Of a DNA stretch of 64,000 bases, positions 11,807 to 23,729 are shown piece after piece. The position numbers and the translations under genes are program-made. The DNA comes from Apricaphanius iberus (Eukaryota; Chordata; Actinopteri; Cyprinodontiformes; Aphaniidae). The stretch is from assembly GCA_028564705.1 (NCBI GenBank), contig JAPXFQ010002620.1:930001-994000 (forward strand). The letters run 5' to 3'. The stretch's first letter is position 1; the number at the start of each line of letters is the position of its first letter. Below the pieces are notes generated by a model. The model was given only the letters and a program-made list of their open reading frames with translations, searched no databases and was not told the DNA's origin.

Positions 11807-12654
11807 TTAGTAAGCATATCGAGCCCGTTCAGCAACAGGATCCCGCAAATGCTCGTAGGTACCACTTCTTGGAGCCACGGGCGCCGGGGAAAGCCGCGAC
11901 CGCTCATATGCGTATCCACCCGCGTCGCCAGCGACTCTCCGGATCGGACTTCGGTCGCGTGCGTAGTATGAAGACACTGGGGCTGGTGGAGGAGGGAGGG
12001 GAGGACACACGTACTGATCGAGGCTAGCGGTGGGAACACGTTCCCTCGCCGCTGTTGAAGGTGCTGCAGTTGGAGCTGACACGGGCACACCACGGCGGTC
12101 GTCGTAAAAACTGCCTCCGTAAGAACTGGCCCTGTACTTCTCGTAGTAGTCCACGACCCCGTACGGATCCCTTTCGTCGTAGGGCGACCGTCGCACCGAA
12201 TAGGCTGGCACCGCGCCATAGACCGGGGCGCTGCTCCTGTATGCGGACTCGCTGCCGTACATCCGAGCCACGTTATGATCAGCGACTGCGTTTATCCCAT
12301 AACCTGGGGGTGCCCCATATCTCACTGCGCTCTCATAGCCTGTACCTGCTCTGTAACCCGGCATGCTGTTGGTTTGAGGGGGAACCCGGGTAAAAGCAGG
12401 ACCGTAGCTGCCATCATAATCCGGAGCGCCACTGAAGTCCGGATAAGCCCTGCTGCGACCACGCCCGTCAAATCTCGAGGAATCGTATTCTTCAGAGTTT
12501 GGCTCTGTGCCATTTCTCTGGAAGCCATTTTGGTCTAGAGGGCATTCTTTGGACCAGTGGCCTTCTTGCCCGCAACGATAACAACCCGATCTGTCTCCCA
12601 TTCCCGGCGCAGTACGAAGGCGGCTAGTTGAAAGCTTCACGCTCATCAGTTTTC
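11807..12654 (-). CDS. rbm4: rbm4 copy 1, coding exon 2 (zinc knuckle and low-complexity tail)
   Basis: The exon opens [20 protein letters not shown], the conserved RBM4 junction, followed by [14 protein letters not shown]. The remaining ~240 residues are rich in Tyr, Ser, Arg, Gly and Pro, as expected for the fish protein. The stop codon TAA is at 11809-11807. A consensus-like donor (CTTG|GTATGG) starts at 11801, five bases past the stop, and the paralog shows the same arrangement. Confidence 0.94.
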
Positions 12655-14575
12655 CTTAAAAAGAGAAAACTCAATAAGGAGTTGTTGCTGCATTTGAAAG
12701 GTTTAAATAACAGACATTTTCTGCTTCACGTGTATACAAGACTCAAGTACATGTAACTCTAAAAGACTGCGTAGGTTTTAAAAAGGAAGTACAATTTCTC
12801 GCAACCTGGACCTTATTTATAGTATGCAATACGTTCATTTACTCACCCAGACAAATGTGGTGCGTCCTGGAGTCCTTTGGGAGAAGTCGGCGTATATCCA
12901 TATAATGGGAGTTAATGGGGCAGCCAAGTGCAGACTCTAAATAAGTTATTACTTGCCACATAACTCCTTCATTTCACCAATGTTTTGTTATTAATCACTA
13001 GCACTACTCCCCATGCGCGCCTCGGAGGTGATGCGTTGTCGTCGTCCAGTGCTTTACAGACATTTATTCCAACTTGCACCAAACGGTGATTTCAATAACT
13101 TAATTGCCATGCCCCATTGCAGTGATAGTCTGAGCAGGACTTTCACACTTTGCTTAACGGTGGACGATTAGACAGAAATTGCAAAAAACATGGTTTACGT
13201 TTCTAAATTGACCAAACAAAAGGATCAAGAGGACTGATGGGCTCAACAAACAGGAGGAAACAAACGGCCACGGTCAGCGAAACTCATTGCAGCCGCTTTG
13301 AAAACCACAAACACGGGAGGCGGCATGTAGCAGCGACCAACGATACAAGCCAGCAACACGCTCCGTTCCAGGGCGAATAGTGAGTCTTCTGTTTTGATTG
13401 GCAGTCAGACTGGAGGGAATTTTGGGGTATAAAAGCAGTTCAGGGTTGAAAAAGCGGATATGAAGTGTCACAAGATTTTGCTAGAGTTCGGTAAAATCTT
13501 ACTTCTGACTTTGCTATAGAACCGACAAAAAGGACATGAATGGGTATATATAGTATTAAGTTTTCCTTCATGTTTTAACTCCCATTAACTTTCATTATGT
13601 GGATATACGCTGATGACAAATGGATTTAAATATTTCCCGAAGGACTTCAGGACACACCACAATTCTCTGGGTGAATATATGAACATACTGCATGCTACAA
13701 GCAAAGTCCAGTTACCAAAAAACAGTACTGTGCCTTTAAACTAATACATCCCAATGTTAAAGCTGCAATCCGTAAATGAGTAGACTTTAATTTTAAGAAA
13801 AGAGAATTTTAAACAAATTAACATTAAATCTTGACATGTGCCGAGCCTTGACATACAGAATTATATTTGTAGGAAATTAAACTATATTGGTCACTCTTAG
13901 TTTTGGATCATCAACTACTGAACTGAGATAAAACTGATATTAAAAGGACACGTTAGTAAAACTTTAGTTTTAAGTCAGCGTTGCAGACAAAACTCAAGAG
14001 CCAACAAACTAACCGTGATGTTACGGATAACAGCTTTAAGGTAATGCTGCCTTTCCTCTATATACTCACCTTTGCTTCATTCAAAACTTACCTGGAAACT
14101 AACAACTGAATATTCTTGATGTTAGATCGTTAATCTAAAATGCCCATCAAGCCCCGCCCGAGAGTTCACCTTTAAAAGCTGTGTTGTCCAACTTATTGAT
14201 AGCCTCCATGGCGTCCTCCACTCGCTCCATGTGAACAAAAGCATAGTTTTTAACAATGTCACACTCCAGCACAGTACCAAACTCTTCAAACTTGGCCCTT
14301 AACTCTTGGTTGGTACATTGTATGTTGCCAACATGGAGCTTGGTAGATCCTCTCGCCTTTCCTCTGCTCAACTCTACATTTAAAGGCTGACCATTTAGCT
14401 CATATTGGTGAAGGTTGCGTATAGCTTCTTCTGCCTCTGCCTTGTCATCCATGTGCACAAAGCCGAAGTTCTTCACAATAGAGCATTCTGAAATCTTGCC
14501 ATACTGGGAGAACAGAGAACGGAGCTCATCCGAAGTGGTGTCGGATGACAGGTTCCCGATGAATATTTTCACCAT
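11807..14575 (-). CDS. rbm4: RNA-binding protein 4 (Lark/RBM4 family), copy 1; two coding exons
   Basis: Join 14575-14170 and 12654-11807 on the minus strand, 417 codons plus TAA. The protein begins [23 protein letters not shown]1 has RNP2 at residues 3-8 and RNP1 KNFGFVHM at 35-42. RRM2 has RNP2 at about 79-84 and RNP1 KNYAFVHM at 109-116. A CX2CX4HX4C zinc knuckle lies at 160-173, followed by a Tyr/Ser/Arg/Pro-rich disordered tail ending RYAY. This is the diagnostic RBM4 order. The family acts in the nucleus and cytoplasm: it binds CU-rich RNA, controls exon choice (often against PTB) and modulates translation. The donor AAAG|GTGAAC and acceptor tttttaag|GAAAAC join in phase (K then G). A 5'UTR acceptor (tttcctag) lies just upstream of the start codon, so noncoding first exon(s) exist but I could not place them. 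A paralog lies about 12 kb away on the same strand. I cannot tell which numbered fish rbm4 this is. Confidence 0.95.
12655..14169 (-). other. rbm4 copy 1 intron between coding exons
   Basis: This 1,515-base intron has a GTGAAC donor and a TTTTTAAG acceptor. It is about five times longer than the matching intron of the paralog (303 bases); more than half of the difference is one inserted inverted-repeat element at 12843-13674. Two further strong donor motifs occur on the gene strand at 14091 (CCAG|GTAAGT) and 14069 (AAAG|GTGAGT). Confidence 0.85.
12843..13674. mobile_element. Non-autonomous inverted-repeat DNA element in the rbm4 intron
   Basis: The left end reads TCACCCAGACAAATGTGGTG and the right end, reverse-complemented, reads TCACCCAGAGAATTGTGGTG. 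The similarity continues inward for about 75 bases, including a GCGTATATCCAyATAATG block followed by GTTAATGG. No ORF is convincing, and I could not read a clean target-site duplication. The family is not recognised. The interior holds an ATTGG box (13397) and TATAAAAG (13428) on the plus strand. Confidence 0.75.
14170..14575 (-). CDS. rbm4: rbm4 copy 1, coding exon 1 (RRM1 and RRM2)
   Basis: This exon carries both RRM domains, 135 codons plus one base. The start ATG lies in CAAGATGG, a good initiation context, and its first residues are the conserved RBM4 N-terminus. Read-through past the donor would add only ELSGGA before a stop, giving 142 residues, so the splice to the zinc-knuckle exon is required for the full protein. 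Confidence 0.95.
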
Positions 14576-14780
14576 CTTGGATCCTCTACGTTACTAGGAA
14601 ACACAGATGGAAAACTGTTGTTAAAAACAGATAAGCCGTGATGAAGGTGTTCTCACTAGGAGAATACATAAGTGACAATTCCAAGGCCATTCAAAGTTTT
14701 CATTCAAATGATCACAACCAAAAGGTAAAATTAAGTTTCAACAATTATATTTTAGGTTGGTCTTTCCAACTTTGAACTAG

Positions 14781-14870
14781 GGGTGGGCGGTAGGGCAACA
14801 TTTTCATATCGCAGTATTTTTTAAAAACATAACGGTATTATGGTATTTTTTTTGTCATACAAGACCGTTC
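14781..14870. repeat. Fragment of a hAT-like TIR element
   Basis: CTAGGGGTGGGCGGTAGGGC followed by CATATCGCAGTATTTTTT is a typical fish hAT-type terminus (pattern knowledge). No matching far end was identified with confidence. Confidence 0.4.
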
Positions 14871-15516
14871 ATATCCCAATTATCTGATAAAAATAAAGAA
14901 TATAAAAATTTGCTTTATATAGCCCATTTTACTGCCATATGGACTGCATCATATTGTTTTTTCCAGACACACGTGAATGATATGAAAATAATTAAAATGA
15001 TTATGATTCTAGTAGACATTCCTGATGTTCTAAGGCTGAATGTATATTTTCTTAAAAACCTCACGTTGGCGCAAACAACAAAATTGCATATTCTAATTAC
15101 TTTGCATGTAGTACTGAAGAATCCCACTAGGGGACAGAGTATACACACGGACCGGATTTTGCCAAAGAAGAAGTAAAATAAACATAGCGACCGTAGGCGA
15201 TTATTAGCTGATTAATATTCAGAAAACAACAACAAAAAAGACGGCAGAAGTATTGTAGATGGTATGTAACACATATTTATCGCTATTTTTGATTTCTGTC
15301 CTACTGGTTTACCTACAGACGGTCAAATAGCGCTCAACACTCCCCCCTACGGGTTACTCTCAATATCGTTTGTAAACGGTATGCCGTTTGGTTGTCGTTT
15401 GAATTTTTAAAGCCGATAAAGTTTTTAAACTATAGACGAGGCTTCTCTTTTTTGGCATTACTTCAGCAGAATTTTGTGCTTTGCTCTATTGGACTAACCT
15501 AAGTTAGTGCTTTAAA

Positions 15517-15870
15517 GGCACAGTGTGTAATTTTCGACCAGTAGGGGGCAGTGCATACTTAAATTATCACAAGCATGCGGTATCTGTGTCTTCGAGTAAG
15601 AAGCTCAACAACAGAGGTCCAAATAGTGCTTTTTTCAAACGCTCAATTCCCTGAGAAGTATCCATTTGAAGCAACATGACGAGCACATCAGTCTGTTTTT
15701 CATCGCTTGGAACTAGCGAAGAGGTAAAAATGTTTTTATGGAAAAACTTTTTTGCATTTTCAGGGTAAATCAATGTTTTAATAGTGGGCGTGATCTGTGC
15801 GCTTTGTCCGTCCGGGCTGTTGTAGAAGTAAAGACGTCATCTAATATGGCTTTCACCTGAAAAGAGGACC
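15517..15870. repeat. MITE-like interspersed repeat
   Basis: TTAAAGGCACAGTGTGTAAT followed by GGGGGCAGTGCA, and a downstream CGGGCTGTTGTAGAAGTAAA block, match in style a widespread fish repeat. No ORF. Confidence 0.4.
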
Positions 15871-15942
15871 CAAGCCTATGTATTATAAAACTGATTTTTA
15901 AAGTCATATTTTACAATATCGCCAATATTTAGCAATTAATGT

Positions 15943-16178
15943 GCGACTGTGGCTCAGCGGTAGAGTAGTAGCAATCAGAGGGTCGTAGGTTCGATTCCAG
16001 CTTCATCCAGTCACATGTCGATGTGCCCCTGGGTAAGGCACTTAACCCCACAAATTATACATTGTCCTACCGAGCCATGTTGGCTATCGGTGTATGAATG
16101 TGAGTGTGAATGTAAAGCGCTTTGAGTGGTCAGTATGAATAGAAAAACGCTATATAAGTTCAGTCCATTTACCATTTA
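15943..16178 (+). mobile_element. tRNA-derived SINE, copy 1
   Basis: Pol III A box TGGCTCAGCGG at 15950-15960 and B box GGTTCGATTCC at 15988-15998, a core with CACATGTCGATGTGCCCCTG, and a tail GCGCTTTGAGTGGTC...CTATATAAGTTCAGTCCATT. A second copy at 22229-22487 is about 85-90% similar by eye, so this is a dispersed family. Its B box is a perfect consensus, whereas copy 2's is degraded. Confidence 0.88.
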
Positions 16179-16929
16179 CGTAATTATGATTACATGATAT
16201 TTTTATGGCTATTTTCAAAGAGAAAATGCAAATTTCTTCTGTTCAGATGGCCCGTATTTGACCCGTACTTGAATCCAGTTTTTTAACAGTTTAACAGCAG
16301 GTGGCGGTATACAAATAATTCTGTAGCTGTCCAACAAACAATGGAGTGAGAAGTACCGACGTCATAAAACGAGCGACAGCCTAGAATGTAAACAAACTGG
16401 TCTACGTGAAGCCATCTACAGGGTGAGTGTTGTAGTAAACCCGCCGTATTGTAATCTGCTGGGTTGCTATGGGATGCTTGATCGAGTTGTTTTGGCATTT
16501 TTATGGTCGCGAGGTGATTCTGTAATTTCGGCCGGCGGTGTCGTCCTTTCCGTGTGGAGCGCGTCTATTGTCTTGAGTACGGCCAGAGTACGGGTTGTGT
16601 TCACATGATCCGTGCCGGCTCGTACCTGGACACGGATACTACCTCTATGGCAGGTCTCTCTGGCCGTATCCTGGCACGGTCCAGTCTGTGTTCACATGGT
16701 ACGAAATAAGTGGATTGTGACCAAATACGGTATCCGAGTATGGACTACCATACCATGTGAAAACGCCCTGAGACTAACTCTTAAACTAAACCATTTTGTG
16801 GAATTTTGGAGAAAACCACATTAATTATATAATGTTACAAGATGTTTCCTAATTAAATGGTTAATAACAACTATACTATTAAATAATTTCTAAAGATTAA
16901 AATAAGGCATACAAATACCACTTTTTTTC

Positions 16930-17240
16930 AAACAGATAACATACCGATACTTGGATTAGAGTACTTGCAGATACCACGCACCAATACTTCTACCACACAA
17001 AAATGCAATGAATTAGAAGACCGGTTTTATTTTTATTTTCTGCTTTATACAACAAATGACTGTGAATTAGATAAATAAAACGTTGACAAAAATGACACTA
17101 AAACAAAAATTTTATGAGAAAAAACCTTTTCTGTGAAATTATTGTAGAATTTACACATTTTAAGCATTTGATAACTAACAGATGCCTATACAGTATATAA
17201 GGACAGCCTTGGCCCCGATACCCGAAATGGTGCATCCCTA
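16930..17240 (-). repeat. hAT-like non-autonomous element fragment
   Basis: Ends in GGTGCATCCCTAAT, the reverse of the TAGGGATGCACC terminus, with CCGATAC motifs inside, as in the copy at 44893-45248. The left end is degraded. Confidence 0.5.
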
Positions 17241-18640
17241 ATTAAAATACATAAGTCCAACTAGAGTAATTTCTTGGACAGACACTTTTTACTTTTATTC
17301 GGATAACAGTATGTCGAAGTAGTTAAACCATTAAATTTTCCTCTATTGTACCCTACCTGTGTTCGCCAGATATAAACCGTCCACTCTTCAACTTGCACAA
17401 AATTTGTAGTCCAAGATTTTAGGGACCGTATTTTTAGCCTTTAAACAACGTCCCCACCCCCACCACCACACACAAATAAAACTGTTTAGAAAAAAATCAC
17501 CAGATGATGGGTGTTAGGAGGCTGCGGACTCATTTTGTTTAGCAGAATAAGTCATTCAAACCCGTTTAAGAATTTCATTTTGAAACACGCTGTCACTGGA
17601 CACGAAGCGGAATGTAGCTTTGTGGCTAACAACGTGCTAACATTAGAACTGAGCACAGCATTAATTTTACGATTCATTGTCAACATAATGACACAGGCCC
17701 GGGGACAGAACGTTCTGTTATGCAGACAGAGAGCAGGGCAGGGCAGGTGAACGCTGTATATTTATAAAACTGTTCATGAAGAAACAACGCTAAAGCGTTG
17801 CAGCTGGCCTAACATCGGCCTACTCCATAGCGAGGCATAGAAGCTGACCCCGCGGATCCAACAATATTGACGTTTTCATGCGTTTCAACGCAGCACAGAA
17901 ACACGCAGCGCGGTTTGTGTGTTAAGAGTAATAGCTTCCGATAGCGCTCGATATGTGTGTGTGCATTCATACCTGCAAAATGCCGTTTGCGTGTTGCTGC
18001 TTTTCAAACAGACGAAATGGCGACTGCAGCTTTTACCGCCTGACGTCACACCGAACAGCACTGCTCCTTTTTCGTGGTTTTTTGGGGGGACGGTTGGCAA
18101 ACAACTTGGTGCATTACCGCCACAAACTGGCTGGAGTGTGTACTAGAATGACGTTAAAAAAACATCCTTTCATACACGTTAGCTCGTTTTAGAGACTGAA
18201 ATAAAGCATTAATACTTCCCGAATTTCTTTGCTAAAGCCCCTTTACGTTTAGCTTCCTCCTGTTTTTTTCCAGTTATGAATCAGCTCTTCTTTCTTTTAG
18301 ATAATGTTTACAATACAACCGAACACGTGCTATGGTTTCCAACTTTTCTTTACACCATAACGATTACATTTCCGTGTTTAGTGTTTTCATATAATAAATA
18401 AATCACAATTCAAAACAGTGTATCCAAATCTAACAGGATATATTATCATCTCCTCTCTCCTGATCTTCTGCATGTCTCCTGTTTTTCTTCGAACAGATTA
18501 AAACCATCTCTCTGTCCCTTCTTCCTCCCATCTTTCCCACATTTTGTTTTATTGTGGTTTTCATTTCTGCTCTGTTCTATTCTAATCTAATCTACTTTAT
18601 TTCTTTTTGCAGCCTCTTTTGACATTTTATCTGCTGTCTC
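17241..18640. other. Intergenic stretch; locally CpG-containing
   Basis: No gene is supported. 17580-18130 is less AT-rich and has several CpGs, so it could hold the noncoding first exon or promoter of rbm4 copy 1, but no splice donor is compelling. Confidence 0.25.
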
Positions 18641-18651
18641 ATTGCCAGTTA

Positions 18652-18654
<3 letters not shown>

Positions 18655-18690
<36 letters not shown>
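18655..18690. repeat. (TA)n microsatellite
   Basis: An uninterrupted AT/TA run of about 36 bases. Confidence 0.95.
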
Positions 18691-18693
<3 letters not shown>

Positions 18694-19428
18694 AGGTTTG
18701 TAAAATGTCAACTAAAATATCAGGTTTGCCTTCTGAATGTTATCTAAACTTAAAAAAATCAACTACAATCTGGGCAGATTATTATAGGCTACTGTACATA
18801 ATGTCCCTTTTCCCCTCTACCCACTGAGCATATTACAGTGATGCCAAATTTTCCCGTGTCAATTATTGATTTGGTTTCCTACCTTTATCTGAAATTCTGA
18901 AAGCCACACCCACTTGATTGCCTGTATTTTTTATGTATCTGTAAAGATTTGAGTATAACCATAATACAGATTAATACAGCGATGTTCTACATGAGAATTT
19001 AAAATGAACTCCTTATCTTTGTTTCTCCTGTTTAATAATTTTAGGTCTACTTTTGCATTAGGCAATATCCATGAAAGTATTATTGATAATGGAACTACTA
19101 GGCTAATATTAATTTGATGTATTTGGGTTTCAGTTACTTTCCTAGTGGCTAGACAGCTAAAACTTTTGAATTCCTTTACTTCTTTCTGCCAACACAGTTT
19201 AATTATTTATAGAGTGGGATGATCCTGCCCAAGCCCTAGCAACTTCACCCAATAATTTAATATTAGTTGATCTCTTCTAACATTAAGAGGCATTTCTCCC
19301 ATTTCTACCTGAATTGAAGCTGTTGGGGTGTATTTTATTTGTGTTTGCTGCACCTGTACAGAGTGTTAATGCCAGATACTAAACAATAACAGTTGTTTAT
19401 GCTGCCGAGTTATAAACTATACATCCAT

Positions 19429-19431
<3 letters not shown>

Positions 19432-19475
<44 letters not shown>
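19432..19475. repeat. (TA)n microsatellite
   Basis: An uninterrupted TA run of about 44 bases. Confidence 0.95.
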
Positions 19476-19478
<3 letters not shown>

Positions 19479-19489
19479 GACATCTTGCC

Positions 19490-21980
19490 TGCCCCCCAGT
19501 CTCTTCCTGTTAAACATCCAATTATATTTCAAGTCTTTTAATATTTAATTTATTCTGAATATGTATTGCCCAAGTACCTTTTTCATCAAACCATACTCCA
19601 AGAAATTTGAAATGCTTAACTGTAACTTTTGCTCATACAATTTTAGTGACACTTCTCCACCCATTCTTTTCTTTGTGGCAACCATTACCTTAGTTTATCC
19701 ACAAGAAAACGTAAATACCCATTTATGTCACAATTCTTCAACCTTTAATTTCTCCCTTTAATTTTTTAACAATAATTTTAAATTCCTTCATTTTATCCAC
19801 ATTCTGCCATCATATGCAAAAATACCCTATTCATAATCATATAAATCATTGATCATAAAAATAAGGGACACACTGTACTCCTCTGTGGAGTTCCATTTTC
19901 CAACCGTATCTCCCAGAATATCTCTCCTGTCATTACCAGTACTTGTGTATTCAAAAGAAAATCTTTCAACCATCTATAAATTCGACCTGTGATACAAATT
20001 TTATTTAGTTCAATTAGTAAACCATCTGCCCATAATAAATCATGTGCTTTTTCAATAACAAAAAATACCACTATTACCCTTTATTTACCTGTGCTCTTCT
20101 AATTTCATTTTCTAGACATAAAACTGGATCCATAGTACTTCTTCCTTCCCAAAACCCACTTTGATACCAAGATATATAAACTTTCTATATAATACATAAA
20201 TCTGTCAATCATTTTCTCCATTATTTTCCATAAGATGGAAGTCAATTCTATTAGTCTATAATTATCTGGTTTTGTCTCACCTTTCTGTTTTACGTATTGT
20301 GATAATCACTGCTTCCTTCCAACTATGTGGTGGTTTCCCAGTTTTCCAGGTCGTATTATAAAAATCTAATAATATATCTTTGAATGCCTAACTAAGATGA
20401 ATTTTCACAATGTAACAAATTTGGTCTTTTCCTGGAGTTACTATTACACTAGTTACTATTGGAGTTTAATTCTGTTTTTGTAAAAGGTACATTTAGTAAA
20501 TCATGAACAGCTTCCTGTTGCCTCAATAATTTCATTGTCAGCTTTTCTGTTTTTTCCATCTATCCATTCTTTATCATTGCACTAGGATTTTTAGCAAATG
20601 CCTTTGCCATCATTTTAGCCTACTCTTGATTTTTAACTGCTGATATTCCTCCATGATTTGGGACTGGATATCTAATTAATTTATAGAGCACCAATTCACA
20701 AGAGATTTCAGGGGCGCTTTACAAGAAAAGTCATTTTAATACAATCATACAAGCATTCAAATTAGTTAAATTTTTTTTAATATAATTAATCCCAGCAGAT
20801 TGCATGGAGTCCTGACTGGCAGTTCTCCCCTTTTCACATCAATTTAAATGATTCCGTCAGCACTAATGAAATTCCTCATCTCTAATGAGAGTCTGTATAC
20901 TTAATCTCTATGAATCCCATTCATTTTCCTCACCATTGTGCATAGTTTTTGTCTTCCCATTGAATTGCAATAACTTCTCCACAAAATCGATTTGCATTTT
21001 TTATAATTCTTCTCAAATTATCCAGTGAATTTCTACATTTAATACAATTGTGAATGTTAGGATTTCGTTGAAAATTTTCAAAGCTTTATGAATGCTTTAA
21101 ATCAAGACTTAATTACTTCATCACATTTCTTCATCCACCATTGTACAATCTGCTTCTTGATCTTACCTCCTTTCTTCATTATAGCCTACTTGATTTACTG
21201 TTTCTAGAGTAACACGACATACATTTAAATCATTAGCATAAACATTTAAATCAACTTTAACATTTCCTGTTTACTTAAATCTCTAGTCAGCACTAATGAA
21301 ATATCACATCCCTTGTAATATTCCTGTATCATATTTTTCCATACTCTAATTTATTTCTATTATTATTGGATAGTGATAACTACATATGATGTTATCTCCA
21401 ATTACTTTCGCTCTACTAATGTCTTCTAGGAACTCTGAAATCAAAGTTGGATCACTTGCACATTCTGTACCTGTTCTACCATTCATTCGTTTCAATCCCT
21501 TCATTTAAACATACAAAATTTCCGTTTTCCACGTGTTGCATAATTACACTATCATTCTCATTATAATACTACATACTATACAGTGAGCATTAAAATCTCC
21601 ACACCTCCTTTCCATGTATGTATTTAGTTCTTCCATAAAATCTATTGAAAGGTTTTTACACGGATAGCAAAAAATAACAATTTTAATATTTCCTTTCTTT
21701 ATCCAAGTTGTGATATATTTCAGCTACATGACGTATTGAATGCCTCCTTTTGTAAAATTACACGTCTTCCTTTACATTCTTTCCCATTATCATGCTCTAT
21801 CCTTTGATCATGTCTTAAGTTGGTGACAGCCATGTTTCCTGGATACAATTGATAACAGGTATCTTAATAACATTAATGAATTCTTTATACTCCCGCCTGT
21901 TTGTTAAACTTCTAGGGTTCAATAGCAAAATAATCCTGTTATATTCTCTTCTGATGTTCCTGACTTCCCATTTCCCCTAA
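19490..21980 (-). mobile_element. Degraded I/Nimb-like LINE (endonuclease and RT relic)
   Basis: On the minus strand, 20071-19853 reads EKAHDLLWADGLLIELNKIC, RWLKDFLL and ENGTPQRSTVCPLF, an RT block close to EKAYD...ENGTPQGS...SP. Near 21950-21830, LNPRSLTNRREYKEFINVIK and NCIQETW fit the endonuclease N-terminus. Many stops. The clade name is inferred from the RT wording only. Confidence 0.6.
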
Positions 21981-22063
21981 TCTTTAGCGTATATGTTCCC
22001 ATGAAATTCCTTTCATACCAAAATACCTTTTTGCTCTTTCAACAATAATTAAGATTTTTTTTC

Positions 22064-23729
22064 TGTCGTGGCCAAAAGTTTAGAGAATTACACAAATATT
22101 ACTTTTCACAAAGTTTGCTGCTAAACTTTTAGCTCTTTGTTTCAGTTGTTTCTGTGATGTACTGGAATATAATTACAAGCACTTCATACGTTTCAAAGCC
22201 TTTTATCTACAATTACATGACATTTGTGGGGCGACTGTGGCTTAGTGGTAGAGTAGTTGGCTTGCAATCGGAGGGTTGTAGATTTGATTCCAGCTTCCTC
22301 CAGTCACATGTCGATGTGCCCCTGGGCAAGGCACTTAACCCCCCAATTCTACATCGTCCTACCGAGCCATGTTGGCTGTCGGTGTATGAATGCAAGTGTG
22401 AATGGGTGAATGTGGCTTCAATGTAAAGCGCTTTGAGTGGTCAGTAAGACTAGAAAAGTGCTATATAAGTTCAGTCCATTTACATTTATGCAGTGTTGGT
22501 CCTTCTTTTTCAGGACCTCTGCAATTCGACTGGGCATGCTCAAAAACCTTCTGGGCCAAATCCTGACAAAAACCCATTCTTTCATAATCACTTCTTGGAA
22601 TTTCTGGGGAGTTTCCAGGCCATGGACCCAAAATTTAAACGTTTTGGTCCCCGAGCCATTTAGTTATCACTTTTGCCTTATGGCACGGTGCTCCATGGTG
22701 CTGGAAAATGCATTGTTCTTCACCAAACTGTTGTTGGATTGTTGGAGGGTGTTTTGGTACCATTCTTTGTTCATGGCTGTGTTTTTGGGCTAAAGTGTAA
22801 GTGAGACCACTCCCTTGGATGAGAAGCAACCCCACACATGAATGGTCTCAGGATGCTTTACTGTTGGCATGACACAGGACTGATGCTCACCTTTTCTTCT
22901 CCGGACAAGCCTTTTTCCAGATGCCCCAAACAATCAGAAAGATGGATCATGGGAGAATCTGACTTCGCCCCAGTCCTCAGCAGTCCATTCACCAAACTTT
23001 GTGCAGAACATCAATCTGTCCCTGATGGGTTTTTGGAGAGAAGTGGCTTCTTTGCTGCCCTTCTTGACACCAGGCCATCTTCCAATAGTCTTCGCCTCAC
23101 TGTGCGTGCAGATGCACTCACACCTGCCTGCTGCCATGCCTGAGCAAGCTCTGCACTGGTGGCACTCCGATCCTGCAGCTGAATCCTCTTTAGGAGACAA
23201 TCCTGGCGCTTGCTGGACTTTCTTGGACGCCCTGAAGCCTTCTTAACAAGAATTGAACCTCTTTCCTTGAAGTTCTTGATAATCCTATATATATTGTGCA
23301 ATCTTAGTAGCCACAATATCCTCTCCTGTGAAGCCATTTTTATGCAATGCAATGATGGCTGCACGCGTTTCTTTGCAGGTCACCATGGTGAACAATGGAA
23401 GAACAATGATTTCAAGCATCACCCTCCTTTTAACATGTTAAGTCTGCCATTCTAACCCAATCAGCCTGACTTAATGATCTCCAGCTTTGTGCTCATCAAC
23501 ATTCTCACCCGAGTTACCAAGACGATTACTGAAATGATCTCAGCAGGTCCTTTAATGACAGCAATGAAATTTGGTGGAATTTTCATGGCAAAGAAGGACT
23601 ATGCAATTCATCTGATTACTGTTCACAACATTCTGGAGTTTATGCAAATTGCTATTATAAAAACTTAAGCAGCAACTTTTCCAATTTCCAATATTTATGT
23701 AATTCTCAAAATATTTGGCCACGACTGTA
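22064..23729 (-). mobile_element. Tc1/mariner element, decayed, containing a SINE
   Basis: The ends are CTGTCGTGGCCAAAAGTTTA (left) and, reverse-complemented, CAGTCGTGGCCAAATATTTT (right). Minus-strand transposase pieces: 23364-23011 with a helix-turn-helix and GRPRKSSKR, and 22835-22635 with an HHGAPCHKAK block. Frameshifts are present. It sits between parts of an AT-rich LINE relic. Confidence 0.8.
22229..22487 (+). mobile_element. tRNA-derived SINE, copy 2
   Basis: A box TGGCTTAGTGG at 22238-22248, weakened B box GATTTGATTCC at 22281-22291, same core and tail as copy 1, and 20 bases more complete in the middle (ATGGGTGAATGTGGCTTC). It lies inside the Tc1 element, so the SINE family was active after that Tc1 inserted. 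Confidence 0.87.

Noticed and set aside
11807..12646. ORFs on the plus strand and in other frames opposite rbm4 exon 2
   Set aside because: They are shadows of a compositionally biased coding exon; the minus-strand frame has the CCHC knuckle and the correct splice phase.
13274..13471. A small ORF within the rbm4 intron near the TATA-like box
   Set aside because: It is on the strand opposite to the TATA box, has no recognisable domain, and lies inside a non-autonomous repeat.
15943..16020. A functional tRNA gene
   Set aside because: A and B boxes are good, but there is no cloverleaf acceptor/anticodon pairing, and a second dispersed copy with the same non-tRNA tail shows that it is a SINE.
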